A stretch of 62,833 nucleotides of DNA from a virus. The stretch covers positions 1 through 62,833 of the IMG/VR virus record IMGVR_UViG_3300010413_000029, one strand, 5' to 3'. The position numbers and the translations under genes are program-made. A model generated the notes under the pieces. It was not told the DNA's origin and ran no database searches. It saw only the letters and a program-made list of their open reading frames with translations. Shown one piece after another: positions 15,205-22,768 of this stretch (the stretch's first letter is position 1; each line of letters begins with the position of its first letter).

Positions 15205-15717
15205 TTACCTTACGATATTTCTCATCTTCTTGAGTTCATATACCCTATCAATAGCCCGTTTACATGCACCCAATAAGTCATCATCAAGAATCTTTTCCCA
15301 TGCCATCGTTGCGCTAATCCCCTGCTTCATCAAGGATGCTTGCAAACGCACCATGAACCCATCAGGATCGGAACGAACTACAAACGCAACCTCATCTCCA
15401 CTGGCATAATTTCCCTTGAGCAGAAGGTCATCATCGCGGAAGTCAAACGCATTGCGAATCATTTCGTTGACAGGTTCCTGTGAACCATATTTATCATTCA
15501 ATTGGTGAAGATAGTCAATGTCGATCATGACCACAAACTTATCCCCTGTCAATTTGCGGTGTTCTAGTTCTAACGCCTGCCTCGTCAACGTTCCATAATT
15601 TTTGTTGAAACGCAAATGTTCATTTTCAGCACGGAGACGTTCAATCTCCCGGATAGCATCGTCAATGGCATCAACATACGTTTCAGGGTCATTGAGCCTA
15701 TCAATAATATCAGTCAT
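15205..15717 (-). CDS. GGDEF-like (diguanylate-cyclase fold) protein with degenerate motif
   Basis: A 170-residue protein. A coiled coil (about 22-36) is followed by NYGTLTRQALE, like the D-LTGL-NR opening of GGDEF domains. Then come FVVMIDIDYLHQLNDKYGS (61-79; D66 and D68 as metal ligands) and YASGDEVAFVV (104-114), the place of the GGDEF motif, which here reads SGDEV. The fold assignment looks sound; with the altered loop it may be a weak or inactive cyclase, or may bind a nucleotide. A phage copy could disturb host cyclic nucleotide signalling. Confidence 0.75.
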   Translation of the reverse strand: MTDIIDRLNDPETYVDAIDDAIREIERLRAENEHLRFNKNYGTLTRQALELEHRKLTGDKFVVMIDIDYLHQLNDKYGSQEPVNEMIRNAFDFRDDDLLLKGNYASGDEVAFVVRSDPDGFMVRLQASLMKQGISATMAWEKILDDDLLGACKRAIDRVYELKKMRNIVR

Positions 15718-15729
15718 TAGGGAATACTC

Positions 15730-15957
15730 CTACACTAAACGAATCCACGCAAGATTGATCTGAACAAACAATAAACAAATGTCAACGGAAATGAACCCAT
15801 CTTTTACAACATGACCCAAATGGAGCCAATGGTATCCTTTGAAACCATCCAAATCCTCAGTATAGTAAAGCTCATTGGAAAAACCAATGGAAAAGACAAA
15901 TTTGCCAAACAAGATAAACTGAAATCGAATTTCGTCAGGTTCTCGAATGATTTTCAT
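15730..15957 (-). CDS. small hypothetical protein
   Basis: A 75-residue hydrophobic and aromatic protein from the ATG at 15955-15957 (RFQFILFGKFVFSIGFSNELYY). It overlaps no neighbour and follows the zinc protein gene closely. No family recognised. Confidence 0.45.
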   Translation of the reverse strand: MKIIREPDEIRFQFILFGKFVFSIGFSNELYYTEDLDGFKGYHWLHLGHVVKDGFISVDICLLFVQINLAWIRLV

Positions 15958-15961
15958 CACA

Positions 15962-16228
15962 TCACCACACATGCAGCACTTTGGCTATATCGAGATTCTT
16001 GATGTCATCCAACTCTTTCTGGAAGTCATCATCATGTTGACGGGTCACTTTCCCATTTCCAAACGTGACCAACTTGTAGCATTTTGGACAACGCAAGATG
16101 TCAACAGAGTAAATTCGATAAGGCACACCATTCCAAGCAGTCAACTCCACAATGGTTATGCCAATTTCATGAACATACATCACTCGCTGACAATCAACAC
16201 AAATCGGGGGCATGGTTATTTCAGTCAT
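15962..16228 (-). CDS. small CxxC protein
   Basis: An 88-residue protein with CVDC near residue 10 and CPKC near residue 47, a likely zinc ribbon. The C-terminus is charged (QHDDDFQKELDDI). The ATG at 16228 overlaps the preceding stop by one base (TGATG) after GGAGGGA, so translation is coupled. Function unknown. Confidence 0.6.
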   Translation of the reverse strand: MTEITMPPICVDCQRVMYVHEIGITIVELTAWNGVPYRIYSVDILRCPKCYKLVTFGNGKVTRQHDDDFQKELDDIKNLDIAKVLHVW

Positions 16229-16524
16229 CATTCCCTCCAAACAAATTCAAACTCAAACTGTTGCGCATCTTGATATTCACGCTTCATCAAGAACAATGAC
16301 TTGAATTCCTGATGACTTCTTACTGCTTTCTCCTCGTCAGTGACCTCAAGCAGAATTGCCAACGCAGACTGAGCAGGGCCAGAGCCACCATAACCAGCAT
16401 TGAATCCATCTGGACTATGATTCCAAGCCTTTTGGCTCTTGGAAGGGTCAAGCTCTTTCCCATCCAAGAATAACTTCAACTTTCCATTTTTGCGAATACC
16501 AACTACTTGATGTTTTGTTTCCAT
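16228..16524 (-). CDS. DUF6166-like protein
   Basis: A 98-residue protein starting at ATG 16524, which overlaps the previous stop (TGATG). It contains AWNHSPDGFNAGYGGSGPAQSALAILLE followed by a helical FKSLFL segment. The short G-x-GP-QSALAIL block is typical of the DUF6166 family of phage and mobile-element proteins of unknown role. It is in a run of tightly coupled small genes. Confidence 0.6.
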   Translation of the reverse strand: METKHQVVGIRKNGKLKLFLDGKELDPSKSQKAWNHSPDGFNAGYGGSGPAQSALAILLEVTDEEKAVRSHQEFKSLFLMKREYQDAQQFEFEFVWRE

Positions 16525-16742
16525 CACTCCACGAATACCTTTCTCAAGTCCTTCGCTTGAAACGTCCAATATTCTACATAGGTATTGAAACTTGCATCAC
16601 CATCCCCTTCAAAGCACACAGCCATTGGGCGATCTAAGAGATACACACCATACTTGCGAATGTGCTTCTCAATGACTGCCAAACCTTCGCAGCGTCGAAC
16701 ACGAACAATATCACCTTTTGTTAACTTCTGCTTTTTTGCCAT
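16524..16742 (-). CDS. small hypothetical protein
   Basis: A 72-residue basic N-terminus protein (AKKQKLTKGDIVRVRRCEG) followed by beta strands, loosely SH3/KOW-like in feel. The start is the ATG seven bases after AGGAG. It is the first gene of the operon from the promoter at 16782-16810. Function unknown. Confidence 0.55.
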   Translation of the reverse strand: MAKKQKLTKGDIVRVRRCEGLAVIEKHIRKYGVYLLDRPMAVCFEGDGDASFNTYVEYWTFQAKDLRKVFVE

Positions 16743-16768
16743 CAAATTCTCCTACTTTCTTTCAGGGT

Positions 16769-16835
16769 TGGATGCACCCTCATTCTAATGTATCAGTCCC
16801 CAGATGTCAAGGGAGTTACAGGTTGATTTTTATCC
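16769..16835 (-). promoter_or_regulatory. repeated promoter cassette, copy 2
   Basis: TTGACA (16805-16810), 17 nt with GGGG, TAGAAT (16782-16787). Dyad GGTTGATTTTTATCC (16821-16835) lies exactly 10 bp upstream of the -35 box. GCATCCA (16769-16775) and AGGAGAA follow. A hairpin sequence CCCGCGCTATAATTACGGG at the end of the upstream gene is nearly the same as one upstream of the 35.0-kb cassette. Confidence 0.75.
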
Positions 16836-17294
16836 CGTAATTATAGCGCGGGACCTTCCTTCATCCCTGAAATCAATCCGAGTCCGACACTGAGCACACG
16901 GGAACAAGCGATTGATCTCAAAGTTCATCCGTCCCTCATAACCGCATTTTGGGCAATGATACTCATCACTCCCCTGCCTGGCTTCCATCCAGATTTTTGC
17001 AATTGTGAACTTGGCACGCTGGATGACACCCCGATTAGCAAAACGCTGCTCACGATCAAGGTAGGATTGGGCATTGATGAAATGCAATCTCAACACAAGG
17101 TTGTCATGAATGTTATTGACAGCCTGACAGGTTTCCATGCTTTTCTCCAATCCATTCCGAGCCTTGAAGATGATGTCATCATACTCAGCCAGAACACCAG
17201 CATCCATCCCCTGGGGATATTGGACTTTGTAGCTCTTGCCGTCAACAATCACAGTCTTGGGAAAGTTCTCAATAATTTGCTGGGATGCGTTCAT
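16830..17294 (-). CDS. zinc-ribbon protein
   Basis: A 154-residue protein. The first 100 residues are helical (DDIIFKARNGLEKSMETCQAV, LRLHFINAQSYLDREQRFANR). Residues about 113-142 hold CPKCGYEGRMNFEINRLF, then CAQCRT, a classical zinc ribbon. It overlaps the start of the next-upstream gene end by 4 bp. Function unknown; it could contact nucleic acid. Confidence 0.6.
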   Translation of the reverse strand: MNASQQIIENFPKTVIVDGKSYKVQYPQGMDAGVLAEYDDIIFKARNGLEKSMETCQAVNNIHDNLVLRLHFINAQSYLDREQRFANRGVIQRAKFTIAKIWMEARQGSDEYHCPKCGYEGRMNFEINRLFPCAQCRTRIDFRDEGRSRAIITG

Positions 17295-17485
17295 GTGTTA
17301 TCTCCAATATAGAATTCCTTCGTCATCTTGTCTCGTTCCGTTTCCACTGGGGTGACTGGAACCAAACCAGTTCCCTTGCAGGTGGGACATGGGCGTGGGG
17401 TAGGTTGATTATCGATAACCTCCCACACATAGCCAGGATTGCCAATACAATCAGGGCAAGGGCGATAGTCTTTATCATCAGTCAT
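17291..17485 (-). CDS. small DnaJ-type zinc-knuckle protein
   Basis: A 64-residue protein from the ATG at 17483-17485. It has CPDCIGNPG and CPTCKGTG, two DnaJ-like CxxCxGxG knuckles, and nothing else recognisable. Longer open frames in this stretch are shadows of the neighbouring gene. It is coupled to the 17487-17906 gene in front and the zinc-ribbon gene behind. Confidence 0.6.
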   Translation of the reverse strand: MTDDKDYRPCPDCIGNPGYVWEVIDNQPTPRPCPTCKGTGLVPVTPVETERDKMTKEFYIGDNT

Positions 17486-17486
17486 T

Positions 17487-17906
17487 TTAGATGTCTCCAT
17501 TCCAATAGGCTTCCACCTTTGTATAGTTAGCCCGATCTGACCGAGCAGGATGTTGCCATTTTTCATGGACAGCACGCAGCTTTTCCAATTCATCCGGTTG
17601 TCCAACCCAATACGACTTGTGCAACCTGCGAAGCATGACAAGCTCATCATGATCACAATAGTATTCCTCAGCCTGCTCATACAAGGCCAGAATATTGCGC
17701 AAAATGCGTTCATACTTCTTGGTGTCAGACCAACGATACTTGGAGTACAAGTCATCCCAAAAAGGTTGGAAGTCATCGCCCATATAGGCCTTTAAACTGT
17801 TCAGGACATCATCGCGAGAGGAAGTAAAGTCCAACTTATCAAACTGTCGATAAGCACCCCCACGAAAGTTGCCATTATTGATACCAACTGCTGATTTCTT
17901 TGCCAT
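17487..17906 (-). CDS. hypothetical protein
   Basis: A 139-residue protein from the ATG after AGGAGATGTGTGTG. It is predicted mostly helical, rich in Y, W, D and K (FWDDLYSKYRWSDTKKYERIL, AEEYYCDHDELVMLRRLHKS). No motif recognised. It sits in the tightly packed early operon between two zinc-knuckle genes and the 17919-18860 gene. Confidence 0.55.
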   Translation of the reverse strand: MAKKSAVGINNGNFRGGAYRQFDKLDFTSSRDDVLNSLKAYMGDDFQPFWDDLYSKYRWSDTKKYERILRNILALYEQAEEYYCDHDELVMLRRLHKSYWVGQPDELEKLRAVHEKWQHPARSDRANYTKVEAYWNGDI

Positions 17907-17918
17907 CACACACATCTC

Positions 17919-18860
17919 CTACAAATACACGGTCAAGTCACGATCAACCGCGCACATGTCCAGAATATCCACCCGATTGTTATCGGGGACAACAAAAGAA
18001 TAGTAGTTCTCTCCCCCACTCATGGCATAGGCATTGAGAACCTGCAAGCGATTGTCCAGCCTACGCTTCTCAGAGTAACGGGTCACGCACCAACCCACAT
18101 CCAAGATGTGCATTAGGATGTCCACATGTTTTGCAATCTCATCCTGTAACGCAAACGGGAGCATCACAAAATCAGGCTCATCCACATTGGGAACAGTCTC
18201 ACGCGGGACGGGATTGACTTTGCCGTTATTGGGAAGGATCACAGGAATTTCAAACGAGCCATTTGCAAAGCGCGTTTTCTTCCACCAGGAGCGAGAGTCT
18301 TCATCCTTTCCCATGGGCTGGAAGATGGACTGCTTGCCCATCCTTGTCTGGATGTTGGAGCCACCACAGTGAGTACACATCATTGGCATGGATTCCACTT
18401 CGACCTCATAGGATTCTGCTTCATCCAAACAAGTAATGACATACGTGCCTTTTTCGTCCAACTTTTTGGGACCACGCTTGCTAACAGTCTTGCGTAGCTT
18501 CTCAAACTGTGCCTTGTCCTTCTCATCCATCGTGAAGTCTTCCACAACCATATTGGCGATCTGGACAATCTTAGCGCCTTCATCCCTGGCCCACATCGCA
18601 ATATCACGGGCAAGGGTCATGGAGGACACGACAATCGCGCCCTCCTGCAAGATCACACCACGATGGTTGTCAGACTTCCATCGTCCGCGCTGGTTGGCAC
18701 GCCATTCCAACAGGGACATCTCCCCATCATCCGTTGGACGACGAGAATAGAGGCCGTAGTCATGGAGCCGATTGTAGAAAGTGGAGGAGGGCTTGCGCCC
18801 ATTCCACTCTACAAGTACAAGGATTGCCGAGGTGGGATTGGAGTCAATGGGGTCAGTCAT
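17919..18860 (-). CDS. hypothetical protein with CxxC
   Basis: A 313-residue protein of unknown function. It has a charged helical stretch (MDEKDKAQFEKLRKTVSKRG), a CTHCG knuckle near residue 162 with a W-rich segment behind it, and a C-terminal alpha/beta region. It overlaps the 18857-19186 gene by 4 bp (ATGA). It lies in the operon downstream of the promoter at 19237-19265. Confidence 0.55.
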   Translation of the reverse strand: MTDPIDSNPTSAILVLVEWNGRKPSSTFYNRLHDYGLYSRRPTDDGEMSLLEWRANQRGRWKSDNHRGVILQEGAIVVSSMTLARDIAMWARDEGAKIVQIANMVVEDFTMDEKDKAQFEKLRKTVSKRGPKKLDEKGTYVITCLDEAESYEVEVESMPMMCTHCGGSNIQTRMGKQSIFQPMGKDEDSRSWWKKTRFANGSFEIPVILPNNGKVNPVPRETVPNVDEPDFVMLPFALQDEIAKHVDILMHILDVGWCVTRYSEKRRLDNRLQVLNAYAMSGGENYYSFVVPDNNRVDILDMCAVDRDLTVYL

Positions 18861-19186
18861 GATTGCACAACACCATCAATAACATCATTTCCAATTCTAG
18901 GCAATGTACGTATCTGAGCCAGAATAGAAATCACTTCATTGGCATCTAACCATCCAAGAACATCATCGGTGATTGGTGTACTATAAGTAATATCCCAATC
19001 ATCCCCGTCAAATTGGATAACTGCCAATTCAAAACGATTATCTTTGGAACCATAGGTTCCAAAGCCACGAATTACGGAAGCACCAAAGTCATTCTCAAAA
19101 AGAAAAACCAACTGTTGATTAAATGGATGCTCACCATCAGAAACCAAATATTGCGCAAAATCCTGTAACTCAATCTGATTGCTCAT
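18857..19186 (-). CDS. hypothetical protein
   Basis: A 109-residue acidic protein with alternating strands (LVFLFENDFGASVIRGFGTYG, FELAVIQFDGDDWDITYS). No family recognised. It is the first gene after the promoter at 19237-19265, with AGGAGAACAAG before its ATG. Confidence 0.55.
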   Translation of the reverse strand: MSNQIELQDFAQYLVSDGEHPFNQQLVFLFENDFGASVIRGFGTYGSKDNRFELAVIQFDGDDWDITYSTPITDDVLGWLDANEVISILAQIRTLPRIGNDVIDGVVQS

Positions 19187-19213
19187 CTTGTTCTCCTAGG
19201 TCGGGGTGAATGT

Positions 19214-19290
19214 TGGATGAGTACCCGACATAGCTAATTCTAGTATATAACGCCCCAGTTGTCAAGGGTTATTTGGGATGTTTCCCAAAT
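19214..19290 (-). promoter_or_regulatory. promoter of the repeated type, variant without dyad
   Basis: TTGACA (19260-19265), 17 nt with GGGG, TAGAAT (19237-19242), TCATCCA (19214-19220), then TAGGAGAA. The usual 15-bp dyad is absent. Instead an 8-bp inverted repeat ATTTGGGA/TCCCAAAT (19271-19290, 4-nt loop) sits 5 bp upstream of the -35 box, and could be a different operator or the end of the previous transcript. Confidence 0.7.
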
Positions 19291-19322
19291 ATTCATGTCC
19301 GATAAAACAACCCTTCATTTCT

Positions 19323-19538
19323 CTATATTTCATGACTTATTATATTTCCATCATAATCAACATAATGAACCCTGTCATCAAGATTGTCGGCAAGCTCACA
19401 AAGTTCATCATCGTCAAGCAAATCTAAATCCTCAGGATAATCAATAATAATATCTTCAACAAGATATTCAGTACCAATCCATCTTTTTGTTGGATTGGTA
19501 CTGAATTGTGAAGTTTCAATCTCAATAGTTCGTCTCAT
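19323..19538 (-). CDS. small acidic protein
   Basis: A 71-residue very acidic protein (DYPEDLDLLDDDELCELADNL, DYDGNIISHE) from the ATG after AGGAGGATGTG. It follows the VWA gene by 9 bp and is probably the last gene of that operon. Acidic small phage proteins often mimic DNA or bind regulators; that is only a possibility here. Confidence 0.55.
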   Translation of the reverse strand: MRRTIEIETSQFSTNPTKRWIGTEYLVEDIIIDYPEDLDLLDDDELCELADNLDDRVHYVDYDGNIISHEI

Positions 19539-19547
19539 CACATCCTC

Positions 19548-21308
19548 CTAGCACCAAATCAACTTGCTCAGGGTTTCAGAGACGTTATCTAAGCCGGTGA
19601 AGTTCAGGATTTCATCTGCAACTTCGATAATGTCATTCATCGGATCAGCATTGATCATCAACACAAAGATGCGCATCCCATAGTCTTCCTTCATCTGTTC
19701 AAGTCTATCTTTCACATCACTACTAATGCCAGCCTCGCCATCTGTGATCATCACGAAGTCAGACTTGAAGCGTTCCTCTTCATCCAGGTTATCCACCAAG
19801 TCCATCATCATCGTGAAGGCATAGTCAAAGCTCGTCCCGCCCCCATAGTAGAACATTGCCCAATGGAGCAGGTCAGCCAACGAGGTGCGAGTATCCACGA
19901 TGTCAGTCACTTCACCATGGGAGCCAAAGCCAGCCAGCAAGAACTCCTGCCCATTTTCTCGGGCAGCCTTTGCCAAGCCAAGCGCAAGAGCCTTCGCAAT
20001 GGTCTCCCGCTTGCCACCCATTTCCTCCATATTCATCGAGCCAGATTCATCCACAAAGCAGATGAAGTTTCCTTCTCGCACAGCCTGCATGGTCTTGGTC
20101 ACGCCACCCAAACCACGTTCCAGCCAATTCTCAATGGCCTGTTTCCGATAAGGGTAGTAATGGGTCAACTTGAAGCGTTCCGCAGGGTGCATCGCCAGCA
20201 AATCCTTCGTAAATCCGGCAGTCTCCACAACTACTTCCACCGGGGCACGACCACGCAGGGTTTTCTCAGCAATCCCATGCACGCGTCCGATCATGGTCGT
20301 CAACCCACCAATGCCAGGGGATGACAAAGAGCGCATCAACTCCATGATCTCGTTCGGGTCCAGCATCAAACCCTTGCCTTCGTCCACACCCCAGGCAGCC
20401 AGGAAGGTCATGACCTCCTCGCCAAAGTCAGAGCCGGTCTTGATGGAGCCAGAACGACCAAAGCCGTTCATCGAGTTGCCCATCGCATCTTTGATCTGCT
20501 GGTTGGCTTCATCCCGAAGGGACTGTGCCTGCTCACGCAATTTGTCAGCCTGCTCCCGAAGTTCATCAGGGTTGGGGGGAGCAAAGTCTTCCTGCTCCCA
20601 TTCTCCATCACCCTGTCCATCTTCATCCCAGTCATCATAGGGATTCTCGTCCTCATCGCCAAATCCGCCACTGGAATCATTACCATCGTCGTTGTCAGCG
20701 TTCTCCTGCTCATTAGATGGGTCAGAGTATGGGTTGTCGCCTTCCCGTTCATCTCCTTCGTTCCCTGATTGATTCTCACCAGAGTCAGAGTCGTTTTCCT
20801 TCTGTTCGATGTCATCGGCCTGCTGTTCCATATCATCGGCCTGCTGTTCCATATCATCAGCACGCCGTTCCATCGCATCAGCCTGCCCAAGTCCATTCAT
20901 GCCACCAGCCACATCTGGCATATTCATCAACTGCTCCACCATGCCATAAGCCGAAGCAGCAGAACTTACCTTGTGGTTCACAAACGGCAACACATTGACT
21001 TTGTAGGTCGGGTCAGACAATACCCATTCCAGCAATCCACGCACAGCCTCCCGCCCTTCCGGACTGGCAGGTTTGAGATTGCTATTCGCAAGGTACATCG
21101 ACCAGTACAGGTCTCGTTGCAGGTCATCAATGGCAGAATTTCCAAAACTGGACAGCGGGACATTGAAACCGGTCACCTTTTGGCCTGGGGTCAAATCATG
21201 TTGTAAGGTGGGAGAGAGAACATCGATGAACTGCCCCTTGACCAGATAGCGAGGGCGATAACCTCGCCCTCGGTCATCATCACCATCATCAAGATAGTAT
21301 CTCGGCAT
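19548..21308 (-). CDS. von Willebrand factor A (CobT/ViaA-like) protein partner of MoxR ATPase
   Basis: A 586-residue protein. The N-terminal about 140 residues are a helical region. A long acidic, low-complexity linker with ADDMEQQ heptad repeats and EQA/DE runs follows (about 145-270). The C-terminal VWA domain has the metal-ion adhesion site DESGS (in FICFVDESGSM), followed by GGGTSFDYA and FVMITDGEAG. It starts 1 bp from the end of the MoxR-type ATPase gene. Paired MoxR AAA+ and VWA proteins act as chaperones or metal inserters in bacteria; the phage function is unknown. Confidence 0.82.
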   Translation of the reverse strand: MPRYYLDDGDDDRGRGYRPRYLVKGQFIDVLSPTLQHDLTPGQKVTGFNVPLSSFGNSAIDDLQRDLYWSMYLANSNLKPASPEGREAVRGLLEWVLSDPTYKVNVLPFVNHKVSSAASAYGMVEQLMNMPDVAGGMNGLGQADAMERRADDMEQQADDMEQQADDIEQKENDSDSGENQSGNEGDEREGDNPYSDPSNEQENADNDDGNDSSGGFGDEDENPYDDWDEDGQGDGEWEQEDFAPPNPDELREQADKLREQAQSLRDEANQQIKDAMGNSMNGFGRSGSIKTGSDFGEEVMTFLAAWGVDEGKGLMLDPNEIMELMRSLSSPGIGGLTTMIGRVHGIAEKTLRGRAPVEVVVETAGFTKDLLAMHPAERFKLTHYYPYRKQAIENWLERGLGGVTKTMQAVREGNFICFVDESGSMNMEEMGGKRETIAKALALGLAKAARENGQEFLLAGFGSHGEVTDIVDTRTSLADLLHWAMFYYGGGTSFDYAFTMMMDLVDNLDEEERFKSDFVMITDGEAGISSDVKDRLEQMKEDYGMRIFVLMINADPMNDIIEVADEILNFTGLDNVSETLSKLIWC

Positions 21309-22477
21309 CAGATTTTCTCCCCACGCAATAGCTTTTTGTACACACTGAACATCTCGCGCAAGGCTTCATCCACTCGAGGGTTTCCAGGATGTTCAGCACG
21401 CAAGGTCTTCTCTGCATCCTGCCACGCACGTCCCAACTCACGGGAAAGAGCATCACGAGCATCTTCATTCAAGCGCCCACGATTGTCACTGTACTTGGCA
21501 ACAATGTTCGTCCAGGCCGCATAGGCATTGGCCTTGAACTCGTTGATCTGAGTTTCAACCACATCCACCAGGGCATAGACAATTTTCTTCCATTGTAATG
21601 CCTGACCAAAATCAACTATAGGGTAGCCGTAAGCCAGCGCATCAAAGGCCTGGCGAGGCAAGTCTTCAAAGTCATCACTACCAGCATAGTACGCGCCCAT
21701 CGCATACAACATCGCCCGAAACTGGAAAATGCGGCGATTGTTCAAGCTAAATTTCCCACCCTGTTCATCACACAACCGCTGGATGTTCTCAAGCAGACCA
21801 ATGATAGCCTCCGAACACTTATAGTGGGAGGGGTCGTTCTCAATATAGGTCGTGACCAGTCCATTGACTTCCATCACAGTGTTGAAGTCAGGCAGGTCAA
21901 AGTTCCAGGTGCTAATGGCAGGCTTGGCAACCAACGCTCGAATATCAGGCTGGGAGGGTTGATACCAGATCGTGAACGAGAACCGATCACGCAAGGCTTC
22001 ATTGCGAGGGGTCGGGGTAAGCCAGTTGGCAGTTCCAACATAGATCGGGCGATGGAACTTGCTGATCGCATGCATCGCGTGCACTGCCGTGTCCATCCCT
22101 AGATCGCCAAAGCGAGAAACTTCATCCAGCAGACAACCACAGACTTCCTCTGCAACCGGAGTGCCTTTCGTAATCCAGTACGGGACGCCCTTTGACTCAG
22201 CCTCAGGGTCAATGGAGTAGATCGGGTTGGCATACCCAATGATGTCAGCAGGGAGCGTGGAAGGAACACACGGGAACAACATCGTGGCTTCCTCGCCAAA
22301 CACCTGCTTGAGCATGTAATACAAGATTTCTGTTTTGCCGTTTCCGGGCTCACCAACAACCAGGACATTCTGCCAGGAAAGCATCGAAGCCTGCATTACG
22401 GGAGTAAGCAGGTTACGCAACTCATCAGGTTGGCTATATCCATTCACGGACAAAGTGGGTGCAACAGTATTCGTCAT
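21308..22477 (-). CDS. MoxR-type AAA+ ATPase
   Basis: A 389-residue ATPase. Walker A is GEPGNGKT (42-49) and Walker B LLDEV (116-120). Then come a sensor region (YVGTANWLTP) and an arginine-finger-like ALRDRFSF. The ADIIGYANP segment is typical of MoxR/RavA members. It has its own promoter (22532-22560) and is followed without a gap by the VWA partner gene. It probably forms a hexamer that remodels a substrate delivered by the VWA protein. Confidence 0.85.
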   Translation of the reverse strand: MTNTVAPTLSVNGYSQPDELRNLLTPVMQASMLSWQNVLVVGEPGNGKTEILYYMLKQVFGEEATMLFPCVPSTLPADIIGYANPIYSIDPEAESKGVPYWITKGTPVAEEVCGCLLDEVSRFGDLGMDTAVHAMHAISKFHRPIYVGTANWLTPTPRNEALRDRFSFTIWYQPSQPDIRALVAKPAISTWNFDLPDFNTVMEVNGLVTTYIENDPSHYKCSEAIIGLLENIQRLCDEQGGKFSLNNRRIFQFRAMLYAMGAYYAGSDDFEDLPRQAFDALAYGYPIVDFGQALQWKKIVYALVDVVETQINEFKANAYAAWTNIVAKYSDNRGRLNEDARDALSRELGRAWQDAEKTLRAEHPGNPRVDEALREMFSVYKKLLRGEKI

Positions 22478-22511
22478 TTCATTCTCCTAGTATAGTCTAC
22501 CCCATTGGGGC

Positions 22512-22585
22512 TGGATGATTCTTACTAGCTCATTCTAAAGGTTATCCCCTTATTTGTCAAGGGTTTGTAAGGATGAAAATTAACC
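22512..22585 (-). promoter_or_regulatory. repeated promoter cassette, copy 3 (MoxR-VWA operon)
   Basis: TTGACA (22555-22560), 17 nt with AGGGG, TAGAAT (22532-22537). Dyad GGATGAAAATTAACC (22571-22585) lies exactly 10 bp upstream of the -35 box and overlaps the stop of the 22580-22768 gene. AATCATCCA (22512-22520) and AGGAGAA come before the ATG. A small CCCC/GGGG hairpin lies in the leader. Confidence 0.8.
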
Positions 22586-22768
22586 TTCTTCAGTGTTACT
22601 TAGGCCAACACTATCAGGAATTTTGGTCTGTTCAAAAGTCCACTTCATTAAATCCATAACTGTGGTTTTACTTGGGAGATTCCCGGTACATCCAATAAAA
22701 TCTGCAACAAGTTCATCAAGCATAGCATGAAGCTCAATATGCCTTTGTTTATGTTCTTCGTCATTCAT
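22580..22768 (-). CDS. small hypothetical protein
   Basis: A 62-residue protein from the ATG at 22766-22768 (GGAGGAAGTT upstream). Helical and acidic (DEEHKQRHIELHAMLDELVADF). It overlaps the end of the 22761-24242 gene. No family recognised. Its stop codon lies in the operator dyad of the next promoter. Confidence 0.5.
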   Translation of the reverse strand: MNDEEHKQRHIELHAMLDELVADFIGCTGNLPSKTTVMDLMKWTFEQTKIPDSVGLSNTEEG

